From the NCBI GenBank assembly GCA_031427625.1, contig JANPNV010000111.1, forward strand, positions 74,012-138,011: a DNA stretch of 64,000 nucleotides, written 5' to 3'. The position numbers were made by a program, and so were the translations under genes. Positions 26,899-36,446 of this stretch are shown in pieces. Under the pieces are notes generated by a model. The model worked only from the letters and a program-made list of their open reading frames with translations. It was not told the origin of the DNA and made no database searches. The stretch's first letter is position 1; each line of letters opens with the position of its first letter. The DNA is from JADKIH01 sp031427625 (GTDB lineage Bacteria > Bacteroidota > Bacteroidia > AKYH767-A > 2013-40CM-41-45).

Positions 26899-28320
26899 TT
26901 ATTGAGAGTAGAAAAAATTTATTGCACTGCATGTCTTCAAATCGGAGGAGAGACGGAATAGCCGCTTGCTTTTTCCATCATTAAATTCGATGGCGGCCGT
27001 ATTTGGCGGACTCTTTCCCAGATTATTAGCAAACAGGACCACATAGTTATTTGTATTCGGTGATAGTTTCAACTCAATTGGTTTTTTCTGCTTCGTCACT
27101 CCGTAGTGGTCAAGGATCCAGGTTCCATTAAAAAATAATGACATGGTATCACCGTCGAAGTATGAATTATCGTAGACAAAAATCGTAATATCAGGAGAGT
27201 TAACTTCTATGCGTAAATCTGAAATTACTTTTCTTCCGGAAATATATTGTGGAATATTTTCCGGTGTCATTTCAATATCCGGTTTAACAATCGGGATGGA
27301 TTTTGAAATTAATGGAGTTGAATCAATTGTTGGAATATTAATTACAGGTTTAGGAGGGGGTGGAGGGGCGCCTTTTTTCCATTGGATGATAGTCCGATCA
27401 AGACTGCCTGTGTAGACGATCTCATTGCTTAATCCAAAGCAGGATGATGTCACAGTTTTAGTATGAGAAAAAAGTTCTTGCAGGATAGACCGATCCATAG
27501 GTTTCCAGATGCGAGCCCAGTTGCCTATATTTCCACTTATCATCAACTGGCCATCATCGGAAAAATTCATTGGTGATGGATTTCCTGCTTTGAGAAAAAA
27601 GACAGGATTCGGCACGACTTGGCCAAGTACATAATGCCAGAAGTAAATTGTTCCATCTTGGCTCCACGTAGTTAATAATGAATCACCCACCAGTGATATC
27701 CGTTCAATTTTAGATGTTCCGGTCGAGAATTCCTGTCGTACCACATCAGTTCTTGTGTTAAGAATTTTTAAGGTATTCCCGGTAGAATAAATTAGGGAAC
27801 TTCTGTCGTTCGTAATTACTGCATCAGAAATAGTATCGTTTTCTTCAAAAACCTCATTAACTGTTTGAGTGAGATCTGAACGGGTCTTAAAGAGTTTTTT
27901 ATTTCCATTAAAATATATAAATCCATCAGCGATAGAGAAAAGGACAAAGCGAATACCTGAATAGTCGGGAGAAAAAATGGATTGAATTATTTTATCTTTT
28001 TCAAAATCGAAAATTTTAATTTCACCATCGGGAGTTGCAGATATTAAGAGACGACCATTTGAATTGAATCGAAGTTGACTTACCTCAGCGCCATGCGCTA
28101 TTATTGTTTTTTGTAATTCACCGGTAGTCAGATTATGAAAGTAAATAGATCCTTTGTTATCACCCGCAATTAAAAATCTTCCTGACGGATCTTTTGTCAT
28201 TACCGTAATTCCTCCTTCATGCTGAGAAAAAAAAGATACGGGTTGATAGTTCTGTGCAGAATTGTTTTTCGGCAGAAAAAATAGCAGAAAAATTATTGCA
28301 GTAATTTTAGCAGATGACAT
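26899..28320 (-). CDS. Secreted WD40 beta-propeller protein with proline hinge
   Basis: The 473-residue protein has a signal peptide (to about residue 22). WD40-type repeats follow from about 30 to 315, such as LIAGDNKGSIYFHNLTTGE and LISATPDGEIKIFD. A hinge of five prolines (APPPPPKP) comes near 320. The C-terminal domain (about 365-473) carries TIFVYDNSYFDGDTMSLFFNG, NNYVVLFANNLGKSPPNTAA and DLKTCSAINFFY. This C-terminal module also occurs on other secreted Bacteroidota proteins. The function is unknown. It starts 4 bases after a -7 element. Confidence 0.8.
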   Translation of the reverse strand: MSSAKITAIIFLLFFLPKNNSAQNYQPVSFFSQHEGGITVMTKDPSGRFLIAGDNKGSIYFHNLTTGELQKTIIAHGAEVSQLRFNSNGRLLISATPDGEIKIFDFEKDKIIQSIFSPDYSGIRFVLFSIADGFIYFNGNKKLFKTRSDLTQTVNEVFEENDTISDAVITNDRSSLIYSTGNTLKILNTRTDVVRQEFSTGTSKIERISLVGDSLLTTWSQDGTIYFWHYVLGQVVPNPVFFLKAGNPSPMNFSDDGQLMISGNIGNWARIWKPMDRSILQELFSHTKTVTSSCFGLSNEIVYTGSLDRTIIQWKKGAPPPPPKPVINIPTIDSTPLISKSIPIVKPDIEMTPENIPQYISGRKVISDLRIEVNSPDITIFVYDNSYFDGDTMSLFFNGTWILDHYGVTKQKKPIELKLSPNTNNYVVLFANNLGKSPPNTAAIEFNDGKSKRLFRLSSDLKTCSAINFFYSQ

Positions 28321-28324
28321 TCTG

Positions 28325-28332
28325 CAAAATTA
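28325..28332 (-). promoter_or_regulatory. -7 element of the WD40 gene
   Basis: The minus strand reads TAATTTTG (TAnnTTTG), ending 4 bases before the ATG at 28320. No -33 TTG is seen. A leaderless transcript is implied if the element is active. Confidence 0.4.
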
Positions 28333-28415
28333 GCTATGAAATGAGTGATAATACCGGTAATTTTTATTACTTATGAAAAAAAGTTGTTACTATTTTATTA
28401 ATAAAAGTATATCGC

Positions 28416-28805
28416 TTAATGTTTTGGAGTTAGAGAAAAACCATTTCCTATATAGTATCCTAAAAACGCAAGTAAAACACCGGCAATGTTACTGCTTAAT
28501 AAATATATTACTGCCATTGCCGCCTGACCATTTCGGAAAAGACTGAAACCTTCCAATGCTAAGCTGGAGAAGGTTGTAAATCCACCAAGCAGCCCGACAA
28601 ATATGAAGAGTTTGGCCTCAGGAGAAACACTGTGACTGGAAGAATAACCGGCTGCGAATCCTATAAGTAACGATCCTGTAAGGTTAATGGCAAATGTGCC
28701 CCATGGAAATGTCAGTCGGTCGAACCGACCTTCGATTAATAATGCAAGAGCGAATCTAAGCAATGTCCCTATTGCTCCGCCTATGGCAAGAAATAAGTAA
28801 CTCAT
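28416..28805 (-). CDS. crcB: Fluoride channel CrcB/Fluc
   Basis: The 129-residue protein with four membrane helices carries the family motifs GGAIGTLLRFALAL (N-terminal), FPWGTFAINLTGSLLIGF (the Asn and the sodium/fluoride pathway) and GLLGGFTTFSSLALE (the Phe-box TTFS). Fluc channels work as antiparallel dimers that export fluoride. The gene lies 38 bases downstream of the DUF3078 gene, so there is no room for a fluoride riboswitch directly in front of it. Confidence 0.93.
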   Translation of the reverse strand: MSYLFLAIGGAIGTLLRFALALLIEGRFDRLTFPWGTFAINLTGSLLIGFAAGYSSSHSVSPEAKLFIFVGLLGGFTTFSSLALEGFSLFRNGQAAMAVIYLLSSNIAGVLLAFLGYYIGNGFSLTPKH

Positions 28806-28843
28806 TTCTGAAGATTCATATCCTATATTAAAGTAAGATTAGG

Positions 28844-29695
28844 TTAAAACTTTAGACCAAGTCCGATTCCAAGCATTTCTTTGAATTGAGTCTTCTCAAT
28901 AATATTTGCATCATAGATAAGCTGTGTATTTATTGAAGCAGTCAGGTAGGAATTTATTTTCATAAGTAATGCAGCATCCCAGTTTACATCGATTTTCTTT
29001 GCATTGTCTTTATCCTTATCTGTGTAGTTGTTGAACAATTCAAGTTTCGTCGATAGAGTTACATTTTCCATAATATCTTTCTTGAATTTCATATTCAGGT
29101 AAGCTCCGAATTCTGAACGAACTGTTTTGCCGGGATCAACACCGTATGCGCCAAATGCAGATAGCAATTTGTCATTTACGATTGTAAATTTACCAGTAGC
29201 GGGTGATATGAATACTTCAAAATAGTCGACTGGCTTATAGGTAAATCCTGCAGCCACAGTAATGTATCCAGGAGAAAGAAAATTACTTATAGCTGTTGAG
29301 TCATCTGGGTAATTGTAACCGGGCGCAAACTGACTTTTAAAATTTACCAGAAAGCTATACAGCCAGTGCTCACTTATTTTATGTCCGTATTTTGAATTAA
29401 GCTCGATCCTGTCATCACTTTTTTTAACACTTTCAGAACCCGATTTTAACAGTGCATATGATAAATCAAGACTGTTGGCCCATTCTGTTTTGTCTTTCGC
29501 ATAATTTGCAAACACATTGAAATTACCGGCAAAGGAAAGTGAGTTTTCACCACCTTGTGCCCATCTGGAAAGGTTCGCTTGAGTAAAATTAATTCCAAAA
29601 AAACCACCTTTTTTCCAGGAAGTGTCAGCGGGAACCTGAGCGAAACTGATAAATGAGGCAAATAGTAATGTTAGAATTAGAAATGAACTTCTCAT
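28844..29695 (-). CDS. DUF3078 outer-membrane-type protein
   Basis: The 283-residue protein has a signal peptide ending near ISFAQ. It begins with the DUF3078 hallmark TSWKKGGFFGINFTQANLSRW, and also has QGGENSLSFAGNFN and WANSLDLSYALL. Alternating beta strands and the terminal FKEMLGIGLGLKF fit an outer-membrane beta-barrel. The function of this Bacteroidota family is not established. It is the first gene of the run toward crcB. Confidence 0.85.
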   Translation of the reverse strand: MRSSFLILTLLFASFISFAQVPADTSWKKGGFFGINFTQANLSRWAQGGENSLSFAGNFNVFANYAKDKTEWANSLDLSYALLKSGSESVKKSDDRIELNSKYGHKISEHWLYSFLVNFKSQFAPGYNYPDDSTAISNFLSPGYITVAAGFTYKPVDYFEVFISPATGKFTIVNDKLLSAFGAYGVDPGKTVRSEFGAYLNMKFKKDIMENVTLSTKLELFNNYTDKDKDNAKKIDVNWDAALLMKINSYLTASINTQLIYDANIIEKTQFKEMLGIGLGLKF

Positions 29696-29933
29696 AATTG
29701 ATGTTAGATTTTATTGATATTAATAAATGATTCGTCGTGAAAAACATGCTAATATTTGAAAAATAAGCGATTGACTTGTTTATAAGGACGGCAAAATAAC
29801 TTAAAATTTATTAAATATGCAAAAAACAGCTGATTGTTTAAAAGTCAGTCTATTAAGCATTTGCATGAGTTATTGAAATAATCTTATCAGATATTCTCAA
29901 ACAATTTTTGATGACATGATGCAATTGTTGACT

Positions 29934-29967
29934 TTTGCAGAATTGGCAATTTCCTTAAATATCTTCG
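29934..29967 (+). promoter_or_regulatory. Candidate promoter of the ABC-F gene
   Basis: TTTG (29934-29937), a 22-base spacer and TATCTTCG (29960-29967) match the Bacteroidota promoter with one mismatch in the -7 element. Confidence 0.35.
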
Positions 29968-29985
29968 GATAAATTAAAACAACAT

Positions 29986-31914
29986 ATGTTAACAGTAAAT
30001 AGCGTCTCTTTCGAATTTGGAGGGAGGTACCTTTATAAGAATGCTACCTGGCAGATCAATCCGGGTGAGAAGATCGGTCTGGTTGGATTGAATGGAACAG
30101 GTAAATCAACCCTGTTGAGAATTATTAACGGAGAATTCCAGATAGAAAGCGGCGAGATCAGCAAGATTAAAAATCTTTCGATAGGGTTTTTGAATCAAGA
30201 TCTTCTTAGTTATAGCAGTGATGAATCAATTTTAGATGTTGCCATGCAGGCATTTTCTGAAACATTAAAGCTCGAGAACGACATTCATATTTTGCTGGAA
30301 AAAATGGAGCATGATCACAGTGATGAGATCATGCACGAACTTCATGATAAACAAATTCTGTTCGAAGCAGCAGACGGATATAATTTACGGCCTAAGGCAG
30401 AATCTTTACTAGAGGGACTTGGTTTTAGCACAGAAGACCTCAGTAAACCTCTGGATCAATTTTCAGGCGGATGGAGGATGAGGGTGATGCTTGCCAAGAT
30501 GATGCTGCAAAATCCAGATCTCCTTCTGCTCGATGAGCCAACCAATCACCTGGATCTTCCTTCGATAAAATGGATAGAGAGTTATTTGAAAGATTATCGC
30601 GGTACAGTGGTAATAGTATCGCATGACAGATATTTCCTTGATAACGTAGTGACAAAGACTGCTGAGATTGCCAATCAGAAAATCACTGTTTATAGCGGTA
30701 ATTATACTTTCTACCTGCAGGAAAAATCGGGGAGGGAAGATCTTCAGCGTTCTCAGTTCAAGAATCAGCAGAAATATATAAAAGAGCAAGAGAAACTAAT
30801 TGATAGATTTCGTGCAAAAGCATCGAAGGCTACAATGGCTCAGTCCAGAATAAAAGCGCTGGACAGACTCGATAAAATTGAAGATGTAGAAGGCGGCACA
30901 CCAGAGATAAATATCAGATTTCATATAGATAAACAACCAGGCAAATTAATATCTGACCTTCATATTAAGAACAAGAGTTATGGAGAGTTAAACATTCTGA
31001 AAAATACTGAATCAAAAATTGTTCGTGGTGATAAAATTGCACTTATAGGTGCCAATGGCCGGGGTAAATCAACCTTGTTGAGAATGATTCATGGTTCGGA
31101 ACCATTCGAAGGCAAAAGCGACATAACACATAATGTGATAACTTCTTTTTATGCTCAGCATCAGCTCGAGGCTCTTGGATTGAATAATGATATTCTGACC
31201 GAGTTGGCAAATTTTGCACCTGATAAGAAAGAAGTAGAGTTACGTTCGATTCTTGGTGCTTTTCTTTTTTCTGGTGATGATGTCTTTAAGAAAATCAAAG
31301 TCCTTTCAGGAGGAGAAAAATCGCGAGTAGCACTTGCGAAAACGATGCTCAGCAAAGCCAACTTTCTTATTCTCGATGAGCCAACAAATCACCTCGACAT
31401 GCAGTCTGTGGGAATATTAATTAAAGTGTTGCAGGAGTATGAAGGAACATTTATAATCGTATCGCACGATCGGTATTTCCTTGCGCAGGTGGCAAACAAA
31501 ATCTGGTGGTTAGAAAATCATCATGTAAAAGAATACGGCGGACCTTATGATGAATATGAATATTCGCAGGAGAAAAAAATGAATATTTTAAAAGCAGAAC
31601 AAAAGGATCAGCAAAAAAAAGAAAAGCAGAAGAAGGTAGAAAGCAAGAAAGTGGCTGCTGAAAATAATAACAACGACGAAGAAAAGAAGCGTAAAAAGAA
31701 GTTGTCAGGAAGAATGGAAGTTCTGGAAAAAGAACTCTCAAAAGCGAAGCAACAGAAAGAGGTATTGGAAAAACATTTGTCAAATCCAGGTATCTATTCC
31801 GATCCTGAAAAATTTAAAACCGCACTCGACGAATTCAATACGCATGAGTCCAGATTTAAAGTTCTGACTAAGGAATGGGAAGAGGTTTTTGAGGAATTAT
31901 CAGCAATTGAGTGA
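29986..31914 (+). CDS. ABC-F family ATPase (ribosome-associated)
   Basis: The 642-residue soluble protein has two ABC domains and no membrane part. Domain 1 has Walker A GLNGTGKST (about 35-43), a degenerate signature FSGGWRMR and Walker B LLLLDEPTNHLD. Domain 2 has GANGRGKST, LSGGEKSR and LILDEPTNHLD. A charged C-terminal coiled-coil extension (about 535-642) carries a long Lys/Gln/Glu stretch. ABC-F proteins bind the ribosomal E site to resolve stalled states or protect against antibiotics. The C-terminal coiled coil resembles Uup/YheS-like types. Which subgroup it belongs to is not certain. Confidence 0.9.
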   Translation: MLTVNSVSFEFGGRYLYKNATWQINPGEKIGLVGLNGTGKSTLLRIINGEFQIESGEISKIKNLSIGFLNQDLLSYSSDESILDVAMQAFSETLKLENDIHILLEKMEHDHSDEIMHELHDKQILFEAADGYNLRPKAESLLEGLGFSTEDLSKPLDQFSGGWRMRVMLAKMMLQNPDLLLLDEPTNHLDLPSIKWIESYLKDYRGTVVIVSHDRYFLDNVVTKTAEIANQKITVYSGNYTFYLQEKSGREDLQRSQFKNQQKYIKEQEKLIDRFRAKASKATMAQSRIKALDRLDKIEDVEGGTPEINIRFHIDKQPGKLISDLHIKNKSYGELNILKNTESKIVRGDKIALIGANGRGKSTLLRMIHGSEPFEGKSDITHNVITSFYAQHQLEALGLNNDILTELANFAPDKKEVELRSILGAFLFSGDDVFKKIKVLSGGEKSRVALAKTMLSKANFLILDEPTNHLDMQSVGILIKVLQEYEGTFIIVSHDRYFLAQVANKIWWLENHHVKEYGGPYDEYEYSQEKKMNILKAEQKDQQKKEKQKKVESKKVAAENNNNDEEKKRKKKLSGRMEVLEKELSKAKQQKEVLEKHLSNPGIYSDPEKFKTALDEFNTHESRFKVLTKEWEEVFEELSAIE

Positions 31915-32066
31915 AGTGACCCTCTCTCAGCGAGTTAGGCTTAATTTCTTTGTTTTATCCGTTTTTTTCAGCAATTACCTTCTGAATCTAACAGACGTTT
32001 TGTGATTATTTACGGTACGGAATGTGGCATTCGTCAAAATAATATCAGATAATTTAGAAGCTTTGA

Positions 32067-32074
32067 TATATTTG
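32067..32074 (+). promoter_or_regulatory. -7 element for apaG
   Basis: TATATTTG (TAnnTTTG) lies 23 bases before the ATG. No TTG is found at the expected -33 spacing. Confidence 0.4.
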
Positions 32075-32097
32075 ATAGACGATAACAAAAGAAATAT

Positions 32098-32484
32098 ATG
32101 ATCACACAAGTCACATCAGGAATCAAAGTCAGCGTAGAGGTGTTTTACCGTCCGGATCAGAGTAATATCCAACTTAACCAACACATTTTTGCTTATCGCA
32201 TTACGATTACCAACAACAGCGACTATTCAATTCGATTAACTCGTCGTCACTGGTTTATTGTCGATTCAAATGCATCTAACAGAGAAGTAGAAGGAGAAGG
32301 GGTAGTAGGAGAGCAGCCAATCATTGGTACAGGTGAAAGCTATCAGTATATTTCAGGTTGCAACCTGGATTCTGAAATAGGAAAAATGTATGGTACCTAT
32401 CTGATGGAAAAACTTATTGATAAAAAACAATTTTACGTACGTATTCCTGAATTTCAGATGGTCGTGCCGTATAAGCTCAATTAG
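32098..32484 (+). CDS. apaG: ApaG-family protein
   Basis: The 128-residue protein is a single ApaG domain of fibronectin type III-like fold. Its family motifs are FAYRITITNNS (about 30-40), RLTRRHWFIVDS (about 46-57) and VVGEQPIIGTGESYQYISG (about 68-86). ApaG is linked to divalent-metal homeostasis in enterobacteria, but its molecular role is unresolved. The gene is monocistronic, with its own terminator 26 bases downstream. Confidence 0.93.
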   Translation: MITQVTSGIKVSVEVFYRPDQSNIQLNQHIFAYRITITNNSDYSIRLTRRHWFIVDSNASNREVEGEGVVGEQPIIGTGESYQYISGCNLDSEIGKMYGTYLMEKLIDKKQFYVRIPEFQMVVPYKLN

Positions 32485-32509
32485 AAAACAATTTTTATTA
32501 TGAACATAT

Positions 32510-32541
32510 AAGTCATCTGCATAAACAGATGACTTTTTTTT
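32510..32541 (+). terminator. Intrinsic terminator after apaG
   Basis: A 10-bp stem AAGTCATCTG/CAGATGACTT with a 6-base loop is followed by an 8-base T tract. Confidence 0.85.
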
Positions 32542-32683
32542 GATTCCTATGTTAATAAATTTGGTGTATTGGATGACTTTTTTTATGTTCAACTAAAACA
32601 ATTTGTTCATCTTTAGAAAGTCTATTTAGCATTTTCATTAAACCATCGATCCTACCGGAAGTCAACCGCCCTATATTATACCT

Positions 32684-34375
32684 ATGAACAGTCGAGAATT
32701 ACTTTCACCAAACAAGGCTCATCGGCAAAATTTTGATAATGTTGCCCGCACATCTTCAGGACTCACTCCTTATTCTGGTACCTGGACAATCTCAGAAGTA
32801 AAACATTTGCTTAAACGTACAATGTTTGGTTCGAAAAAAGACGATATCAATTATTTTCTCGGGCTTGGTATGAGTGATTCAATAGACACACTACTGGAGA
32901 TAATCAATCACCCAGCATATACCCCTCCATCACCGCCACTAAATAATTACAACAATGTTATTGTAGATCCGCAATGTGCGGCAGGAATGCCTTGGCCCGG
33001 AACACCCGACACCAATATAGTCGGTACTTATACGTATACCTCAAGGAAAAAAAGTATGAAGTCGTGGTGGATTTCTCAAATGTTGAACCAGCCGAGAAGT
33101 CTGCGCGAAAAAATGGTATTATTCTGGAGTAATCACTTCGTCATTGAATTAGATACTGTTCAGGTTGGTACCTATGTTTATAAATACAATGCCCTCTTAC
33201 GAGAATATGCTTTGGGTAATTTCATGGGGTTTACAAAGCAGATTACATTAAACAGTGGAATGCTTAGGTATCTGAATGGCGATCAGAATACGGCTTCAGC
33301 ACCGAATGAAAATTATGGCAGAGAATTGCAGGAGTTATTTACCATTGGTAAAGACAGTCTCGGAATGCCTCAATATACTGAAGACGATGTAAAAGAAGCT
33401 GCTCGTACTTTGTCGGGATGGAGAAATGATTTACTTGCAAACGGTACGTCAGCCAATGGATATAACTCTTATTTTGTAGCGAGCCGACATGATACAGGCA
33501 ACAAGATCTTCTCATCGTGGTATAACAATACAGTAATAACCGGGCAGATCGGTACAGCAGGCGCTAATGAAGTGGACGACCTGATGAATATGATCTTTAT
33601 CCGCAATGAAGTATCTGAATTCATTTGCAGGAAACTATACCGATGGTTCGTTTACTATGAAATTGACTCTTCCACAGAGGCCAATGTCATTCAGCCACTC
33701 GCTGCTATTTTCAGATCAAATAATTATGACATAGTTCCGGTTTTATCTGCTCTCTTCAAGAGTGAACATTTTTTTGATGTGCTGAACCGGGCATGCCTGA
33801 TTAAATCGCCGATTGATTTTGCTGTTTCCTTAAGTCGGGAATTCGAAATAATTTTTCCCGATGCTACAGATATTACAGCTCAATATTCCACCTGGGATAA
33901 ATTGCGATCTATGGCATCCAGTGCATTAATGGACGTCGGTGATCCTCCCAATGTAGCCGGATGGCAAGCTTACTATCAAGAACCCGGCTTTCATGAAATG
34001 TGGATTAATTCAGATTCACTTCCGAAGCGAAACCAATTTAGTGACAGAATGAGTAGTAACGGTTACACTTATTTCGGACAGACGATAGCAATTGATGTTA
34101 TTGCCATTACTTCCGGAATGACTAATCCTTCAGACCCAATTGCATTGATTGACGAAGTACTTTCGCTCCATTATGCGATTGATGCAACTTCTGGTTTGAA
34201 AGCATATTTGTTGTCTATTCTCCTTTCAGGTCAGACGCAGAATTATTATTGGACAACAGCGTGGACTGATTACACCGGCTCTCCAACAAACACTTCCTAT
34301 TTGAATATAGTGAAAACGCGGTTGCAGTCATTTTACAAATACATCATGGATCTTTCCGAATACCAATTATCATAA
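32684..34375 (+). CDS. DUF1800 domain protein
   Basis: The 563-residue protein has DUF1800 features: WTISEVKHLLKRTMFG (about 34-49), KMVLFWSNHFV (about 145-155), NYGRELQELFTIG (about 211-223) and DVKEAARTLSGW (about 234-245). No signal peptide is visible. DUF1800 and DUF1501 genes are commonly paired, and here the second gene begins 9 bases downstream. The family is widespread in Bacteroidota and Planctomycetota but its activity is unknown. Because the partner is exported, a missing N-terminal signal here is worth noting. A different export route or a cytoplasmic site is possible. Confidence 0.88.
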   Translation: MNSRELLSPNKAHRQNFDNVARTSSGLTPYSGTWTISEVKHLLKRTMFGSKKDDINYFLGLGMSDSIDTLLEIINHPAYTPPSPPLNNYNNVIVDPQCAAGMPWPGTPDTNIVGTYTYTSRKKSMKSWWISQMLNQPRSLREKMVLFWSNHFVIELDTVQVGTYVYKYNALLREYALGNFMGFTKQITLNSGMLRYLNGDQNTASAPNENYGRELQELFTIGKDSLGMPQYTEDDVKEAARTLSGWRNDLLANGTSANGYNSYFVASRHDTGNKIFSSWYNNTVITGQIGTAGANEVDDLMNMIFIRNEVSEFICRKLYRWFVYYEIDSSTEANVIQPLAAIFRSNNYDIVPVLSALFKSEHFFDVLNRACLIKSPIDFAVSLSREFEIIFPDATDITAQYSTWDKLRSMASSALMDVGDPPNVAGWQAYYQEPGFHEMWINSDSLPKRNQFSDRMSSNGYTYFGQTIAIDVIAITSGMTNPSDPIALIDEVLSLHYAIDATSGLKAYLLSILLSGQTQNYYWTTAWTDYTGSPTNTSYLNIVKTRLQSFYKYIMDLSEYQLS

Positions 34376-34383
34376 ATCGCCCT

Positions 34384-35970
34384 ATGAAAAGAAGAGATTT
34401 TTTCCGAACCACCATTCCAGCTACACTTCTGCCTTCATTATTAAGTGGGTTTTCTGTCAGAGCATTTGCAGGATCACCGTTGATGCAGGCACTGACATCG
34501 GCTACACTAAATGATCATGCACTTGTACTTATACAATTGAATGGTGGTAACGACGGATTGAACACAGTCATTCCACTAGATCAATATGCAAATCTTGCCA
34601 GTGCGAGATCGAACATATTAATTCCTGATACACAAGTGCTACCTTTAAACGGATATGCTGATACGGGATTACATCCTGCAATGACTGGCATGCAGCAATT
34701 ATTTAACAACGGACGATTAAATATATTACAAGGGGTAGGTTATCCTTCTCCCAATTTTTCACATTTCAGAGCGACTGATATATGGCTAACAGGATCTGAT
34801 TCAAATCAGGTTTTAAATTCCGGATGGGTCGGCAGATACCTGAATTATGATTATGCGAATTACCCCACCGGTTATCCGAACGCTACGATGCCTGATCCGC
34901 TTGCTATACAAATTGGTTCAACAGTTTCATTGGCATTGCAAGGACCTACTACAAGTATGGGCATGGCAATTTCAGATCCTACAAGTTTTTATAATTTGAT
35001 TAATGGTGTTCTGGATCCTGCACCGAATACAAATGCAGGCAAAGAACTGACGTATATACGACAGGTAGCACAGCAGTCCACACAATATTCATCAGTCATA
35101 CTCTCGGCTGCAAATACTATTACACAACAATCTTCTGCCTATCCAGTTACCGGAACAAACTCTTTAGCTGATCAGTTAAAAATTGTGGCTCGTCTTATAG
35201 CTGGAGGTTTAAAAACAAAAATTTATATGGTAAGTCTGGGTGGATTCGATACACATTCGGCACAGATTTCAGGGTCGACCACAACAGGAAGTCATGCAGA
35301 TTTGCTCACAAAATTATCGGAAGCGATTTCGGCCTTTATGACTGATGTTACTTTTCTGAATATTGAAGATCGTGTACTTGGTATGACATTCTCAGAATTC
35401 GGCAGAAGGATTAAATCAAATGCAAGTGATGGAACCGATCATGGAGCAGCTGCGCCGTTATTTGTTTTCGGTAAAGATGTACAGAGTGGAATATTAGGTT
35501 CGAATCCTGTTATTGGTCCCGCAGTATCAAGCAATGATAATATTCCGATGCAATATGATTTCCGTTCTGTTTATGCATCGGTATTACAGGACTGGTTCTG
35601 TGTTCCATCATCGGATCTCAGTAATATTCTTCTCCAGAACTTCCAGACTTTACCAGTTATTCAAAGCACCGCTTGTAGTTCTATAGGAATTCATGATCTC
35701 AACCAGAATGCCGGACTTAACCTGATTAAAAACTATCCTAATCCATTTACAGAAAGTACTTATATCGATTTTACAACTAGCGGCGGACACACTCTTGTTC
35801 AGGTTTTTGATAATGAAGGCAGACTTATAAAAACACTTGCTGATTCAGAATATCCTGCCGGCACTTACAAAATATGGTTTGAAAATGAAAATTACGGATC
35901 AGGTGTTTATTATGCCCGACTACAGAACGGAGCTGTGCAGCAGGTAAGGAATATGGTTATTGCCAGATAA
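34384..35970 (+). CDS. DUF1501 domain protein, Tat signal and T9SS sorting domain
   Basis: The 528-residue protein begins MKRRDFFRTTIPA, with a twin-arginine (RR-x-F-F) motif and a hydrophobic region to about residue 30. The DUF1501 core includes IQLNGGNDGLNTVIP (about 48-62), YMVSLGGFDTHSAQ (about 281-294) and TFSEFGRRIKSN (about 337-348). The C-terminal segment NYPNPFTESTYIDFTT to the end is a type A T9SS sorting domain. The DUF1501 core is related to the alkaline phosphatase-like/sulfatase fold. Substrate is unknown. It is paired with the DUF1800 gene. Confidence 0.88.
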   Translation: MKRRDFFRTTIPATLLPSLLSGFSVRAFAGSPLMQALTSATLNDHALVLIQLNGGNDGLNTVIPLDQYANLASARSNILIPDTQVLPLNGYADTGLHPAMTGMQQLFNNGRLNILQGVGYPSPNFSHFRATDIWLTGSDSNQVLNSGWVGRYLNYDYANYPTGYPNATMPDPLAIQIGSTVSLALQGPTTSMGMAISDPTSFYNLINGVLDPAPNTNAGKELTYIRQVAQQSTQYSSVILSAANTITQQSSAYPVTGTNSLADQLKIVARLIAGGLKTKIYMVSLGGFDTHSAQISGSTTTGSHADLLTKLSEAISAFMTDVTFLNIEDRVLGMTFSEFGRRIKSNASDGTDHGAAAPLFVFGKDVQSGILGSNPVIGPAVSSNDNIPMQYDFRSVYASVLQDWFCVPSSDLSNILLQNFQTLPVIQSTACSSIGIHDLNQNAGLNLIKNYPNPFTESTYIDFTTSGGHTLVQVFDNEGRLIKTLADSEYPAGTYKIWFENENYGSGVYYARLQNGAVQQVRNMVIAR

Positions 35971-35972
35971 TA

Positions 35973-36215
35973 TTATTCTTCAGACTCTTTCTTTTTATTT
36001 CCGCTTGTAAAAAAAGCAATCGCTGAATATACTACTGCAATAATTATTACATTGAATATAAAGTTCATTAATGTATCGCTAACAGAATGAGAACGACTGT
36101 CGATATCGAAGAATTTATATATCAAATATGCAACAGCGGATAAAAAAATTAGCCATCCAATAAACTTTGCAGGAGTATAAAATACACCTTTTCGATTGAA
36201 CCATTTAATATTCAT
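35973..36215 (-). CDS. Small two-helix membrane protein, unknown function
   Basis: The 80-residue protein has two hydrophobic segments (about 16-33 and 47-67) and a short charged C-terminus rich in Lys and Glu (KKKESEE). It converges with the DUF1501 gene with a 2-base gap. No family is recognised. The start MNIKWFNRKGVF has positively charged residues before the first helix, consistent with a real membrane protein. Confidence that it is a gene is moderate. Confidence 0.55.
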   Translation of the reverse strand: MNIKWFNRKGVFYTPAKFIGWLIFLSAVAYLIYKFFDIDSRSHSVSDTLMNFIFNVIIIAVVYSAIAFFTSGNKKKESEE

Positions 36216-36434
36216 TTTTTTAGTTTTAGAATCGTTTAATAATTTAGTCAGAATAAATATTATTCCTAAAGTTATCTTTTATTATAGTAAAATTCAATAA
36301 ATATATTTGATTTATGCATTTTTGTTACAATGCAATGATTTATACTTTATTCTCACATTAATCTTTCCTGATAAATCACGATTTGTTGTTAAGTACTCTT
36401 TAGAATTATCAGTTTCATATCGCACTCTTTCTAT

Positions 36435-36442
36435 TATATTTG
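36435..36442 (+). promoter_or_regulatory. -7 element of mazG
   Basis: TATATTTG (TAnnTTTG) ends 4 bases before the ATG at 36447, implying a leaderless or near-leaderless mRNA. A TTT lies near the expected -33 position but not TTG. Confidence 0.5.
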
Positions 36443-36446
36443 GAAC

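Noticed and set aside
28806..28843. Fluoride riboswitch upstream of crcB
   Set aside because: Only 38 bases separate crcB from the preceding gene, and no riboswitch fold is visible.
36302..36309. Second TATATTTG 130 bases upstream of mazG
   Set aside because: No gene begins near it and the element at 36435 is much better placed. AT-rich DNA gives such matches by chance.
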